Assembly: GCA_003117195.1 (NCBI GenBank)
Contig: BDSI01000018.1
Location: forward strand, 596,230-660,229
DNA length: 64,000 bases
Reading direction: 5' to 3'
Origin: Eudorina sp. 2006-703-Eu-15
Taxonomy: Eukaryota > Chlorophyta > Chlorophyceae > Chlamydomonadales > Volvocaceae
Under the pieces are notes generated by a model, which saw only the letters and a program-made list of their open reading frames with translations, had not been told where the DNA came from and did no database searches. Below, in pieces: positions 45,001 through 57,100 of the stretch (position 1 is its first letter; every line of letters starts with the position of its first letter). The position numbers and the translations under genes were made by a program.

Positions 45001-47547
45001 CGGGCGGCATTAGCTAGCTGCGTGATAAAACGTCGTCTGTGCTGCTGCCAGACCAACACGTATGTACACACTGTAGACGGGTAGTTGCACTTCGTTCGCC
45101 ATTATTACTCGTGAATTTATCATCAGCCCCAGCCAAAAGCCCGCCCGCGCTAGCGGCGAACAACGATCTGCATGCATGCTCTGCGTGCCTCGCTCGTAAA
45201 AGCCTTACGTCAAATATTTATTTGTCCGTGCGCGGGCAGGTGGACTTCCCCAACAAGACTGCCTCCAGTGGAAAGATATGGGCGCCAGTCTGCAACATCA
45301 CCAATGCTAGCTTGGCATCCGCTGTGGCCAAGATAGCTTGCAGTCAGGTACGTATATATGTGTATGTGCCGGGAGGCAGCATGCCGTGATGTAAAGTCTC
45401 AGTGATTCCTCGCAATTGCTTGCCCTACCTTCAACTCACGCACTCTATGGCATCGCATGCATGCCCTGGGTATCATCACTGCCGCCAGTGTTAAATTTGC
45501 TTGTTTGCGCTGGCGGGAGGTGCGAAGGCCACCGCCATCGCCTACCACTCCGCATACTTACCGCACGTCTTGGTGACCAAGCAAGCACCATGATTACTGT
45601 TGTTACTATTATTAGTACTAATATTATTTATTATCAGTCATGATTATTAGATTGGTATTATTATTAATGTTATAAAAATCATTATTTATTATCTTTATTA
45701 CTAATGTTAATATGTTTATTTGTTGTTGTTAATTATCATTTCTTTTTCTGTTTTCATCTATTATCATCAATACATTATTCCCTTTTCTGTCGTACACCGT
45801 GCGTTCATCTCTGGCGGGTCTGGTGAGGTTTCCAGGAGACGCATATGTGATGCCTTTGGCTGATGTACATATATGAATGAATGAATGAACGTTACAGCGG
45901 ACCCCAAAGGGATCACCGGTGTATACTTATATGCACAATTACGTAAGTGCGTACGTGCGTATAGCTGCCCCCTCCCTACGGGTGTATGGAAGTGGATGGG
46001 CACACGCAGAGCTTACTGGGCTCGTTGAACCGCCCGGGTGAGGGGGCGCCGCGTCGGGCCCACCATGTAAAGTTTCATGTACGCAATCGTGTATGTTGCA
46101 GGCAAGCCTGGCAGCTTACTTACAATGCTCATCATCATCATGTGCCGACATGCCTGCCTGCTGCTTGCCTGCACACAGAGGTACCTCTATCGACCATATC
46201 CCTGGGCACAAATTTACTACTATATCGCCAAGCCGGAACTTTCGAAGAAGCCGTTGCTGATACCCACTGGTGCGTGCGTGCGTGATCGCCCGTGTGTTGG
46301 TACGAAACAACCGATCGAACGAATATTCATTCATCTGAAATCTTTCCATTACGGGTTTATTTGCTGCCGCTGCCGAACACGCAAATGGCTAGGGTAGATC
46401 GATCGATAGGGTTAAAATGAACATGCGTGTGTGGCTATGCTACGATCCATCGGGTATGTGTGGATTGTTATTATTATTGTGTCTTTCGTTTCGCTCGTGG
46501 ACATGTTTAGATAGTCCGGCAAGTAAGCAAGCGAGTCTTCCTACCGACGGATGTATGTATATCATTGTCGGGCGCATTACGCACAGAAGTAGGTGCTGGC
46601 TGACCGTGAACGGCATGCGGCCGCCGTGCGTCGGTCTGCGCTACCGGCGGGGTTTACTTCAGTAGCGTGAGGAAGCACGCCAGCAATAATAGATAGATTT
46701 GGTAATAATTCGACCCCATACATGCACACGCCGCAGCGCACCAGCCCCGCCGTCTCAAAGATAGACCTCCCCGCCATCCCGCCCCATTTCATTTGTTGGT
46801 GCCAATGATGAGGGCGAGGGTGATTGACCTCATATGTCACTTCGCTGGTGGCGATGGGGGGGGCGCGGGGCTTCGTTCTAGCACCCGGCGGCGCTAGCCA
46901 GCTTCACGGTGTCGTTGAGGCAGCGGACGGCGTACGTATGTATGTATGTACGTATGTGTCTGTGCTGACGTGCCTGCCTGCCGCCTGACTGCCGTCATGC
47001 GTGCCGCATTTGCAGCCGCGCCCAAGCCGGGTGATTTTGACCCCAAGGCGGTGAAGGGCTACGTAACCATCACGGGCGGGAACACACAAACCGCCACCAA
47101 GCTCCAAGATCTCACCTACAAGGTAGGTAGGCCAGCCAAGTAGGCCAAGCAAGCAAGGTCACATCCATGGAACGAATCGGATGGGTCCGTCTCCAACCGT
47201 ATGTCGGTTTTTGAACGAATGAAATTCACAGCGGACTCCGAAAAAGATCAACGGTGTATACCAGCCAGGGGAAGCCGAACTTGTCGTTCGCTTTCTTTCG
47301 ACTGCGACCCGATCGATGAGCTGCATGATGCGCCCAGCAGCCAGCCATCCTCAGATGCGCGATCGCTTGGGCCGGCATTCCACCTTGTTCACCTTGTTCG
47401 TTGGTCCTTTGTCCGTATGTATGTACGGACGTGCCAATCAATGACGTTTCGAGCACCGCCGGCCGACCTTTTCGCTTCGCGCAGGTTTCCACCACACCTT
47501 GTGCCGGCAGATCGATGCTGGCCATGGTATGCCTTCTAGCGCAGTGA
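42009..47547 (+). CDS. SRCR gene E: secreted two-domain SRCR protein (10 exons, one unresolved junction)
   Basis: Exons: 42009-42072, 42521-42663, 43317-43393, 43657-43896 (start uncertain), 44372-44428, 44796-44935, 45240-45347, 46179-46269, 47016-47122 and 47485-47547. Leader MMASMGAILLGLVVILSFS. SRCR domain 1: VRLVGGDKTKGRLEL, W-VPVCDNDAF, YMCNLLGYKYGRRTY, YSC, GYCNPAGPMAAVQC. The linker exon (FPPASPPPPSPPTPPP) is again 57 nt. Second SRCR-like domain: NLCASSSAAAVC, GKIWAPVCNITNAS, KIACSQ; the protein ends TPCAGRSMLAMVC. Phases agree everywhere except at exon 4. The natural acceptor (CACAG before 43657) gives a frame that stops, while the conserved frame (GGRHRLLSGKEK) needs one more nucleotide or the weak acceptor before 43694. 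This is a real frameshift, an alternative acceptor or a base error in a G-rich run. The family cysteine at that position is also absent. Confidence 0.75.
45590..45770. repeat. AT-rich low-complexity tract
   Basis: ATTATTAGTACTAATATT-type sequence in an intron of gene E. Confidence 0.8.
45873..45925 (-). mobile_element. CATT-tail retroelement end, minus orientation
   Basis: Plus strand reads AATGAATGAATGAACGTTAC, then AGCGGACCCCAAAGGGATCA and CCGGTGTATAC, the reverse complement of the family terminus. It lies in an intron of gene E. Confidence 0.78.
47216..47270 (-). mobile_element. Degenerate CATT-tail retroelement end, minus orientation
   Basis: GAATGAAATTCACAGCGGAC, then TCAACGGTGTATACCAG. 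A diverged copy of the same terminus in the last intron of gene E. Confidence 0.6.
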
Positions 47548-48636
47548 TGGCGTTTCGCTGTGCTGCTGGACGGCGGATGCTCGACGCGACTTGCGGTATC
47601 CTTAGCAAGCAAGGTTTGAAATAATAATCGGGGCTGTATATGTGTATGTACGTAGTGCATCTCGCGGATAGGGAGAGCAACGTCCGGCCTGAGCACGCAG
47701 GGCCATACACGAGATGCGTGGAAGTTGCGGGGCAGTAGTCGTTGTATCTATGAATCAACCTGAGGTGCGCGCGACAACGGGTTTGCGCACACGCACGTCA
47801 GTGTACTGCACGCAATAATGTATACATCCAGCATGCAGCGTGCATGGTACGTAACTGGACTAGCATGAACTTGCATGGTTCTATGCTATCTAGTCACATG
47901 CAGCTGCGTGCTGTTCCAGGCAGGTGCGTGGGTGTATACATTGACGAAGGCTATATACTTGTGTCGCGCGCCGCAAATACAAAGCGTGCACTAATCCTTC
48001 GTTATCAGTGGCGGACGTAATGATGTTTGTAATGTCCGTGAATCAGGTGGATTATTTCCGGACTTGTAAAGTTTATGCGTGCGTGCATTGTTCTATCAGA
48101 GGGCAGGACGACAGGAAAAGCGTTTGCCGGCTGGCAGGTCAATCCTGGTCAATCAAGGGGGGGATGCCCCACAAAAATGCTCCATATACACGCAGCTGCC
48201 CTGCCTGCTGCCTGACGCAAGCGTTAGTTAGTTTAGGCGGCCCGAGCGAGCGAGCGCCTCTCGCTCGTCTCCCGATGCCCCGGTTCTGTCTGCGTGTCTC
48301 AGACTAGCATAGGTACGATCGGCCTGGCACAGCCCGCTCTCGCTCATCGCGCCCAGGTGGCGGTCCGGTCGTTTGTTTGCTGCTGCCAGTACTACCAGTA
48401 CTGCCAGGCAGGATGCATGCGGCACAAGCAATTTAACCAATGCGGCACACGCAATTTAACCAAACTGCAGCAGCCTCCGGCGCCGAGCGCAATCTTGTAA
48501 TATACATTCGTTGTACGTAAGCGCGTGCGTGTGCATCTCTCCTGTCGTGCAGTGCGTGGACCGGCCCCACGGTCATTGGTGCCAGCCGAAGCGTCAAATG
48601 CCAGAAATATAATAAATTAATTGATAGTATAAGGTT

Positions 48637-48717
48637 TATGCTGGGGCTTGCCCTGGTATACACCGTTGACCCCTTTGGGGTCCGCTGTAACGTTCATTCA
48701 TTCATTCATTCATTTAT
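48637..48717 (+). mobile_element. CATT-tail retroelement end
   Basis: TGCTGGGGCTTGCCCTGG, TATACACCGTTGACCCC, GGGGTCCGCTGTAACGTT and five CATT units. Confidence 0.82.
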
Positions 48718-49339
48718 AATATGATATTAAAAAATACAAATTAAATCTACGGTAATAGAATATTTAATTGGTAATAAAATAGCAACAGTAACAATAAGCT
48801 GGGCAAATCATGGCGTGGCCCGCTCTTGAATGCCAGCGCTACGGTCGTCTATCGATGTATGGTCATTGGCCGCGTACGCCATTCATGCAACCGCTGTCCC
48901 GCACCAAGCGCGCGCTGCACCAGAATACCGTCCTTGATACTTGATATCAAGGTATGTACGCACGACATTTACTAGAAATGAATATTCATTTCCTGACGGG
49001 TAATAATGTTTGAGGCAAACACTACATACATGTCCCTAGGACGACACCCCGCGCGGGTGCGTGCGGTGCCGGCAATCGTCGCCTAGGCACGCAGTTATTA
49101 CTGCTTGATTGCGTATATATGTAGCTGGCTGGTGACCAACTGCTGCATGCTGGTCGGTAACTGCTCCAGGCGCGCGGAGAGAGTCTAGATAGGATACGAT
49201 GTCTACAGCAAGTAAGGATCTAACTTGTAGCTGCGTGGGATGTATGTCGGCCTCAGTGGCCCAGGCGAATTAAGTAAGCGCAGTGCATAACAGTGCACAC
49301 GAGCGGGTGCAGCGAGCTGGGCTGCGGCGGACATCTACA

Positions 49340-49412
49340 GTATTATATCAAGGTTGTTACAGCGGACCCCGCGGGTCATCGGTGACAGCCGAAGCTTCCT
49401 CACCTGTGTATG
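49340..49412 (-). mobile_element. AAT-tail family retroelement end, minus orientation
   Basis: Reverse complement of the family terminus: GTTACAGCGGACCCCGCGGG, TCATCGGTGACAGCCGAAGC, TTCCTCAC. The tail itself is degenerate (TATATCAAGGTT). Confidence 0.72.
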
Positions 49413-51883
49413 TCGGCGGGTTCACCGACCTACATGCCGCGCAAGGCACTGCTTCGTGTCGATCCGTCCATGTTAGCGAGGCAGGCCGCCGGGATGACGC
49501 ACGCGTGTATGCATAGTGCCACCGCCCGTGTCTGGTACACGCAACATACATGGCAGGGTAATCCTTTCGGTGCGTGCCATTCGACCGACCAGCAGCTTCA
49601 GTTGGCATCCTTGCTTGGCAAAACCGACCATGCGTGCGCGCGCGCCACTCAAAAGAGCTGCCACGGCCTCATGGCGCATGCATTATTATCTGCCCTGCTG
49701 CCCGGGCTACACTGGTGCGTGCGTGGCAACTGCAAACCGAATCCGCTGCCCGAGAGCATTGCTTGGAAACAAGCTAGCTACATACAGCGTAGCGACAGCT
49801 GGCAGCAGGGCGTCTCGTTCATCATCACACAGACCAGCAGCGCTGGGCCATACGCAGAAAAACCAGCCAGTGCTGGGCCCGACTCGAAATATCAACACGG
49901 CTGGGTTGCATGGATACCAAATTCTTAATTATAACGTACGTGCCCGAGCAAGCAAGCAACGAACGACAAATGGCATCATGCTTTTTTCATCACACACCAA
50001 CACGCGGCCCGTGCGTGACACAAGACGGCTAACGGCAAGTGTCTTACGTGTTTACTTAAAACATTGCATGCCTTACTATGTATAATAATGTTTAGGGAGG
50101 GCCGAGGCAGGCCCTGAATGAACGGGCAGCACAGTGCGCGAGCGTTGTTTCACGTGCTTGCTGCACTCCATGGCGGCACACCGCAATGATCTATCTGCGT
50201 GCTTCACAATGACCTGCTTCCACAAAACCCATGAATTTATTATACGACACGGACATTCCGTCTTTACCCTCGCACCGGGCGCACAAGCCCATTACCAGCG
50301 TTACACGAGCGAAGCTCACGCTTTCGTCAGTAGCTAGCTTTTATCATTGCTTGGCTGCAAAAATGCACCTTCGCCACGGCTTATTGTGATAAAATAGTCA
50401 ATTGCGCCTCGTCCCTCTTCACGCCCAGAACTAACGTTGCTGGTGTAAGGGTACTTGCAAACATGGAAGCCACCCACAGGTACAGCAGGGCCCCCCAGCC
50501 GGCGCAACAGGAATTTTGATTATTGCCGCCGTCGAGCGATCACAGATAAGAGTCACACGCATGCATATCCCGCGGCTCAGGGCAAGACGCACGACATCAT
50601 TCACGTACGACATTGCGCCGCTTGCGCCGTGCGTACCATCAGATGTCGCACGCGCCCATAAAAGCTCACTGCCAGAAGGGCAGCTCTGCTGGAGGATGTG
50701 CGGCCGTGCGTATGCAACGCTTCGTTCGCAGTCTCATGCGGCGCTACTTATGAGTCATCATTGCAGCACAAATATCAAGCTGCTGGGCTCGCACGGCCGG
50801 ACATTATACGTACGAGCGTTCTGGCCCATTACGTACGACATGTGCATGACCTTCGCACTTCCTACATATCCTGGTGTTCACACGTCTGCATACGTCGTTT
50901 AGCGGCGCCGAGCTCGCGCCATCAGTCCTGCCCTGCCACGACCTGCCCTGCCTTCACGGTCTCCAGGTACATACCCGTACATACATACATCCGTACCGCT
51001 CGCCTTCCTGCCGGTAGTGGGTCCGTCCTCTGCTGTCCATACCCTCACTGGATCAGACTGTCTCACTGGGTCCTCCTGTCCGGCTGGTGCGGGAACCGCT
51101 GCCCCGACCCGCCGCAAGGCTCGCACGCCAGGCGGCCGACTCCGTGGCATCGAGGGCACCTGCCAGATAGATCACATCAAATCGGAACAGGGGGCCCGGG
51201 CGCGCGGGCACACAACGGTTCACGCATGAGGAGCAATAATCCAGGAGCCGGCAGAGGGGGTGCCCACGCAGGCAATTGTGTAGTACAGGAAGGTCACTGA
51301 CGGCACCTTACAGGCGACACTATGTACATATGGCACGTATGTCGCTTCATCAGGCGGCTGACAGCTGCATGTACAGTATGCATCTTCACCTGGATTTCAC
51401 CCGACCCGGAGCGCGTTTCCCGAGTGCCATCTTAAGGGCATCTAGGACCATGTCATGTTCCGCGTTTCTATACCCTGCCCTCCTAGCTAGGTCATTTCCC
51501 GGCACCCATGACCTACCGCAGGGCCGTAGGTGTCCGGGCAATCCCATGTCATCAGGCCGTGACCGTTCGCGTCTATGTCTCCCTCCAGACATTCGATCCT
51601 CTGCCTTGGCTGGCAGGGACCTACATGCTGAACCTACCTCTACAAGTGCGCCCCACGCTGAGCTTTCAACGTATGCTGGCTGGCCCAAATAAACAGGCGG
51701 CGCTCCGAACCGTACATGATCGCAACTTTCAAGGCCAACGGCATCCCGGGCTCATTGGACTGCAGGGTCCCTCCGGACAGGGCGCCTCCATCGCGCTCTC
51801 GTGCCTCGCTCGCACATCTCGCCGAGGGTGCCCGCACAAGGCCAGTAGTGCGCGGGTACACGCCCGCGCGTCCGATGCCGGCC

Positions 51884-53079
51884 TCACCTGTTGGTGCGCA
51901 TCCAGCCGCTGCTGGCGTATGGCACCTCCGACGGCGGCAGCCCCACGGCGGTGCGCAGCCTGAGCAGCGCGCCGCGCAGCAGCCCCGCTCGTTCCGCGGC
52001 CTCACTGGTCAGGCGGCCCGTGCCCTGCAACGGCATGGGCGGGTTGCTCGCTTGACACATGCCGCGCAACGGTTCGTCGATGGCGACCGGAGTGCGCTCC
52101 AGCCGCCTGACGATCCCTGATGCGCCGCAGGGATCGTCAGGCGGCTGGGGCGCACTCGTGATCGGCATTGAGGCGGACTGCTTCAAGGTGGGTAGTGCCT
52201 GAAATGAGCGCTGCTAGGACAATAACTTATAACCATCCGGTTCTCTGGTAAAACACCCTTGACGTGGGGACGGTTTATACTCTGGGCTGCGGGCCGAGAC
52301 CGACATATAACAAAGTACGGGCCCAGGGTAGCTCACTGTGCCTCACGGTAGTTTTTACCTTGCAGTGGGCGCACTCCACGTTACCACCTCCGCGGCAGCT
52401 CAGACACGTGCAGGTGCCTCGCTTCAGGGAGGAAGCAGCCTGCGCAGAGGGGCGGAACAGGGAGACTCTTCGAAGGTGCGGCGCAAATCTGCAACAGGAG
52501 CCGTGATAGGTTCCGTCACAGGAGCGCCGGGCAGCAGCCAGCACGTGCTTCACCGGCCGCGACGGCTTTGTAGGCCGGCTGGTTGGTATGACATCCGCGT
52601 AACGCAGCGATGGGTCTGACTGGCGACGCGGTGACGTCCGGTAGGAACTGCCCCAACCGCACCAACACGCATGCCGCCATGTGTTTCGAGGACGCTCACC
52701 CGGTGCAACATGACGTCAACCGACTTCCGAAACGCATCTTCCACGTAAGTCGTCTCATTAGTGGCAGGTGGGACTGGGGGCGTTGGCGACGGGCCCTGAA
52801 ACCAGAACGTAGCCAGCGGCAAAGAATGTCGACTTCCATCTTCGGATTAACTAAGCGGACGCCGTGCCAGGTTAGGACGTGGGGAAATCCACACCGCAAC
52901 ACTTGTCGGTGTGTTACGTTGGTTAGGCCCTCGCTGCTCCGAGACAGCCGTGGGTACCCAATACTCACCTTGACATTCACGATAATAACTTGTCGCCTGT
53001 TGACACCTGCGCCGCTTGTCGGGCCAGGTTTGTGTCGATTGCGTTGCGAGCAAAGATTGGGCCTTTGCACTTGCAACAT
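51884..53079 (-). CDS. Probable DnaJ-type CxxCxGxG zinc-finger protein (200 aa, 4 exons)
   Basis: Exons on the minus strand: 53079-52969, 52795-52700, 52439-52359 and 52198-51884. All introns are phase 0 and the total is 603 nt. The N-terminus (MLQVQRPNLCSQRNRH) is basic and non-acidic, compatible with an organelle transit peptide. Exon 2 encodes a Pro-rich segment then YVEDAFRKSVDVMLHR. Exon 3 carries C81-L-S-C84-R-G-G-G-N-V-E-C92-A-H-C95, one CxxCxGxG unit followed by CxxC. This is the signature of DnaJ zinc-finger-only proteins, many of which are plastid protein-folding factors in plants. Exon 4 is a helical-looking Leu/Arg/Ala-rich C-terminus containing TSEAAERAGLLRGALL. It is divergent to the 1088-aa gene. 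The exon 3 acceptor was chosen at CTGCGCAG because it preserves phase. Function is inferred from one short motif. Confidence 0.6.
52091..52156. repeat. 29-bp near-perfect inverted repeat (hairpin) inside an exon
   Basis: Left arm 52091-52119 and right arm 52128-52156 (core CCGCCTGACGATCCCTG) are complementary with one mismatch and an 8-nt loop. It lies in the last exon of the zinc-finger gene, in frame, and encodes PQPPDDPCGASGIVRRLERT. Confidence 0.95.
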
Positions 53080-54182
53080 TTCCCGCCGCGTAACAGTCAG
53101 CGACAAAAAGAAGGCAATATGGACGGCGACAAACGGGGATAGTCTCAATTAGCTGTAGGTGTATGTCCACAACCAAAGCAGAGCCAAAGAGAAAAGTCTT
53201 CCGAACGTTGCTACAAACCGTGTTAATTGTGGCTTAAAAGAATTTGTATACTTAATTCAACAATATATCGGGGTATGGGCGTTGTAATGTGTATCGGAAA
53301 CGAGGGCTGTGTACGGTTCCGTCAAGAGTCGGTCGACTCAGCGTCCCGAAACGCTTTTCGTTGCGGTGAGGTTTCGTCCTCCCGATACTCCAAAAGTATT
53401 AACAAGTCATATAACTTAATATCAGTAAAGTGAGCAAGCTTGACCGTCTTGTAGAACTGGCGCGCAATTGTGACAATCGATAGGCGAAAGGTAGGATCGG
53501 TGTATATCCTTCTATGCATTATCACGAGACTCTCGTATGTTATTCCGAATTGCTGCCGGAGTTATCCTTGCAAGAGTATATCCTCACTGTTAATCGTGTT
53601 TCTGCCTTGCGGAAGCCCCACACGGCGGTGCTTCTCGCTATATTTTCCTTGTATGTCTGAAATAGTGTCATTGCTGTAGTTGACCTTGTTGACTTGCGTT
53701 CGGCACCTCGAAACCCTAAACGTGTGGAATCGAGGCTCGAGTCGAACGTCGGGGACGCCTATGATGTCTCTTGAAGCTGCGTGCTACGCATAGAGCATGT
53801 GTTGCGACCATATCTGAGTCAGTTGCGTGGTCCGCGGGCTATCCTAACAGCGCATTCCCACTAGAGAGCACCAGAGCAAAGATGATTTGCTCACCGACTG
53901 GGACGCATTACATGTTGAAGGCAGCAACATCTGTTGTTCAGCCGTGCCTCATGTCCAGCTTCTCGACGCATGCGACGCGAGTCCGCGCACCCTGGTCTGT
54001 GTCCTTGCTACGCGGGACCACCGTGATGCCGTGTTTCCGGTGGGGCCCCCTGAGAGCACCTCACCGCCCCTCCTTCCCGTGCCGCATGACTCCCGCACGC
54101 CACCCTCACGCGACCATCTCCTGCGTCGCAGGAAACGCCGTCCGAAACAGCTACACAGAAAGCGCAACACACGTGGTTCCCA
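53080..54182. promoter_or_regulatory. Divergent intergenic region
   Basis: Lies between the starts of the minus-strand zinc-finger gene and the plus-strand 1088-aa gene. Several overlapping frames occur at 53.77-54.18 kb, so an upstream coding exon of the plus gene is not excluded. No promoter motif was assigned. A CAAAG pair occurs at 53173-53190. Confidence 0.35.
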
Positions 54183-57100
54183 ATGGCCGCCAGCGGCCCC
54201 GCCTCTGCGGCGGCACCGACAGCACCCCCAACAGCCGCCTGCCCATGCCCACGGCTGCGCACCTTCTCAGCTCCGGGTCTGCGCCCACATGCGTCGGTCG
54301 CCACCCTCACCACAACCAGCACCAGCTCCACAGCCTTCGCCTCCGCCGCTCCACCCTGGGCAATCTACGGCATGCGGACCGCGCGACCCCTGAAGCCCTC
54401 CAGAGCACCGCACGCGGTGCCCCACGAGGTCGTCATCGGGACGTCCCACTTCGGGCGTGCTCCGCCAGCACTGCCGCAGCCGGGTTTCCCTTCAAGGTGT
54501 GCACGTGGCCGTGGACCCCCCGTGCGTGCCCGGTACTTCAGGGAGGGCAGCAGCCCTGAAGGACACTTCGGCGGCGAGCCACCGCCACCGCCACCGCCAC
54601 CGCCGCCCAAGGTTTCAAACGCGGCACCCAACGCGGACGCGGCCTCCAGTGGTGGCGAGGGCAGCAACGCAGCTGGCCGTGGCGGCGATGCGGGCGGGGG
54701 ATTCAAGGCCCCGCAGGGTAACGCAGTGCCTTTCGTGCCCTCCACAAGGCAACGACACCAGGCGGCGGCAGCGGCAGCGGCGGCAACGGCAGCCGCACGG
54801 GACTGGCGAAGCGCTGGCAATGGCAGCGATGAGGACGAGGCGTACGCGGGGCCGGACGAGGACATCCGGCGACGTGCACATGCGATGCGGGAGGCCATGT
54901 TCTCGGAGGCCAGGCAGCGGGTGAGCAGTTGTGGTGTGAAGTGAGTAGTGCAGGGCAGGGCAGGGCAGCGGCAGCGGCACGCGTGGAACTGGGTTTGTGT
55001 TACCAAGTTCAGAAAGCTAGGATGCGTCGGGCGGAAGGAATGCATTGGACCTGGCCCTAAATCACCTGGCCGCAATGGCCTCCAACCAAAGGGTACAGGG
55101 TGCCACATGTTCTCGTTGACGTTGACGTTGCAGTCTTGAATTTGAGTCCAGGGAAGAGGTCAGCGGCACGCGACCGCAAACAGGCAACGAGTGGCATTCA
55201 TTCATTCATTCATTCGCTTACTTACTCTGCTCAGTTCCATGCCATTTGTAAGGTAGTCAGCGCATGGCGTGAGGGCAGGGAGCTCACAGCGTAGCGGCGC
55301 CCCAACCTTTTGCCGTCCGAACCTTGTTGCGCAGGCGGTGGGCCTGCACCCCAACATCCTGGTTGATGAACTGGCAGCCGAGGCCTCCGTGCCCTACGAC
55401 GCCGCCGGCAGTCTGGACCCACCACCCGTGCGCGACGAGGAGGGCGAGGCCGCCGGGCCTCCCAGCGGCGGCAGCGGCCCCTACGGCGGCCTGGTGGTGG
55501 AGAGCATCGACCCGGATACCGGCGGCTTCACCGCCAGCTGGCCGGCCGTGGACCCGGCGTACGACGATGTTGGGCGGGCGATTCGTGAGGAGACCGGTGA
55601 GGATTCGGGGCGCCAGCGTACGGGGCGCCAGGGTACGGGGCGCCAGGGTACGGGGCGCCAGGGTACGGGGCGCCAGGGTACGGGGCGCCAGCGTACGGGG
55701 CGCCAGGGTACGGGGCGCCAGCGTACGGGGCGCCAGGGTACGGGGCGCCAGGCTACGGGGCGCCAGGGTACGGGGCGCCAGGCTACGGGGCGCCAGGGTA
55801 CGGGGCGCCAGCGTACGGGGCGCCAGGGTACGGGGCGCCAGCGTACGGGGCGCCAGCGTACGGGGCGCCAGCGTACGGGGCGCCAGGGTACGGGGCGGCA
55901 TACGTCGAGTGTGTTGGTGTGCTCATGCAGCTCGTGCGGCCTTGATGAGGGGACGTCCATGAAAGCTGATAGGAGCCAGCTCCAGGAGAACCCCGGTATG
56001 CCGTACGACGGTACTTGTGCCACGCCAGTACCCAGCTTCACGGGGCCAGAATGGGTTGTTTGAGGGGGGCGGGGGCACGGCTGTAGCACTGGTGCATGGT
56101 CCCCGGTTGTGAGGCCGGCCAGCCGCTTCCGCGCGCTTGTTCCGCGCGCTTGGAGGAACTGCTGAGTGCGCCTGTGTTGGGGTGTGGATCCCGGTATGGA
56201 TCCCGACCTTGACGCCGCCTGTCCACAGAGCCGGGGGTCCGCCGGCGGCGGCGCTCCTCCTCCTCCCTGATGGCTGCGGAGGCCCAGGCGCGCAAGGCGG
56301 CCACAGCGGAGGACCTGCGGGACGCTCTGCTGGATGCGGAGCCGCAGCTCCAGGTGGGCACTGGCCGCAGGCGGGCAGGGACCAGGGAGGGGTGCGGTGC
56401 CCTGCATGGCTGGACGCGGGGCGGGGCTGATTTGCACGACTGGTACGAGGTCCGGTGCGATGGCGTTCGAGTCAAGGGTGTATGGCCAGGACGTTTCAGT
56501 TTCGAATTAGTACTACAACTGGTGCAGCCGAATTAGTAATTCAACTTGGTGCCGCAAGCCGACCCTGGTCAGGATGCTTCCACGCCCCTCACCAACCGGG
56601 CCTGCTTCCCGGGTCCCTTCCCGAGCTCCCGAAGTTGTCTGTCAGCTGGGCCTGAATGCCTTTACTGCTCCGTACACCGTCATGTATACTGTAAGTATAG
56701 TGTCATGCGGCGCGCAGAGCACATACAAGGTGTACGGCTTGCCGCGGGATGACCTACTGCGGCCGAGCCACGGCGGGACGGTGGCGGCGGGCGATGAGGA
56801 GGTGGAGGCCCTGCTAGGTGAGTGTGCCGGATGGAGGCTCGGGGCGCCAAGGGGTGACAGGGCAGCCCGGTTTGGTCTAAAGTGGTTGTGGAACCTGCAT
56901 CAGCGGCAGTGGTCGCGCACTGCCCCACCTGGATCCGCCGGACCGACTCGTGGCACCAAGCTTGATGGAGACCGGCGTGTCATCCGTAAACCGACAACTC
57001 CCAGCCATTATGATTCTACCCGTGGCTCTATAATATGTTACTGCATCTGCTGGCATCCGTTTCGCTACACCCCGCATACCATCGGCGCCTCCTTGTGGGC

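Larger units (their letters stand above)
47548..51883. other. Gene-poor region with retroelement scraps
   Basis: Contains a TGTAA at 48065-48069 that could end gene E transcripts, retroelement ends at 48.64-48.72 and 49.34-49.41 kb, and many 4-bp tandem runs. No splice-consistent gene was found. Open frames near 49.4-50.1 and 50.5-51.7 kb have no recognised domain. Confidence 0.4.

Noticed and set aside
52696..53148. Single 150-codon minus-strand frame as a complete gene
   Set aside because: It reads through a good GTGAGT donor at 52968. Splicing to 52795 gives a phase-consistent four-exon model containing the CxxCxGxG motif.
55481..56437. 318-codon minus-strand frame with RWRPVPWRPV repeats
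   Set aside because: Created by the stop-free 15-bp minisatellite; the plus-strand exons either side have matching phases.
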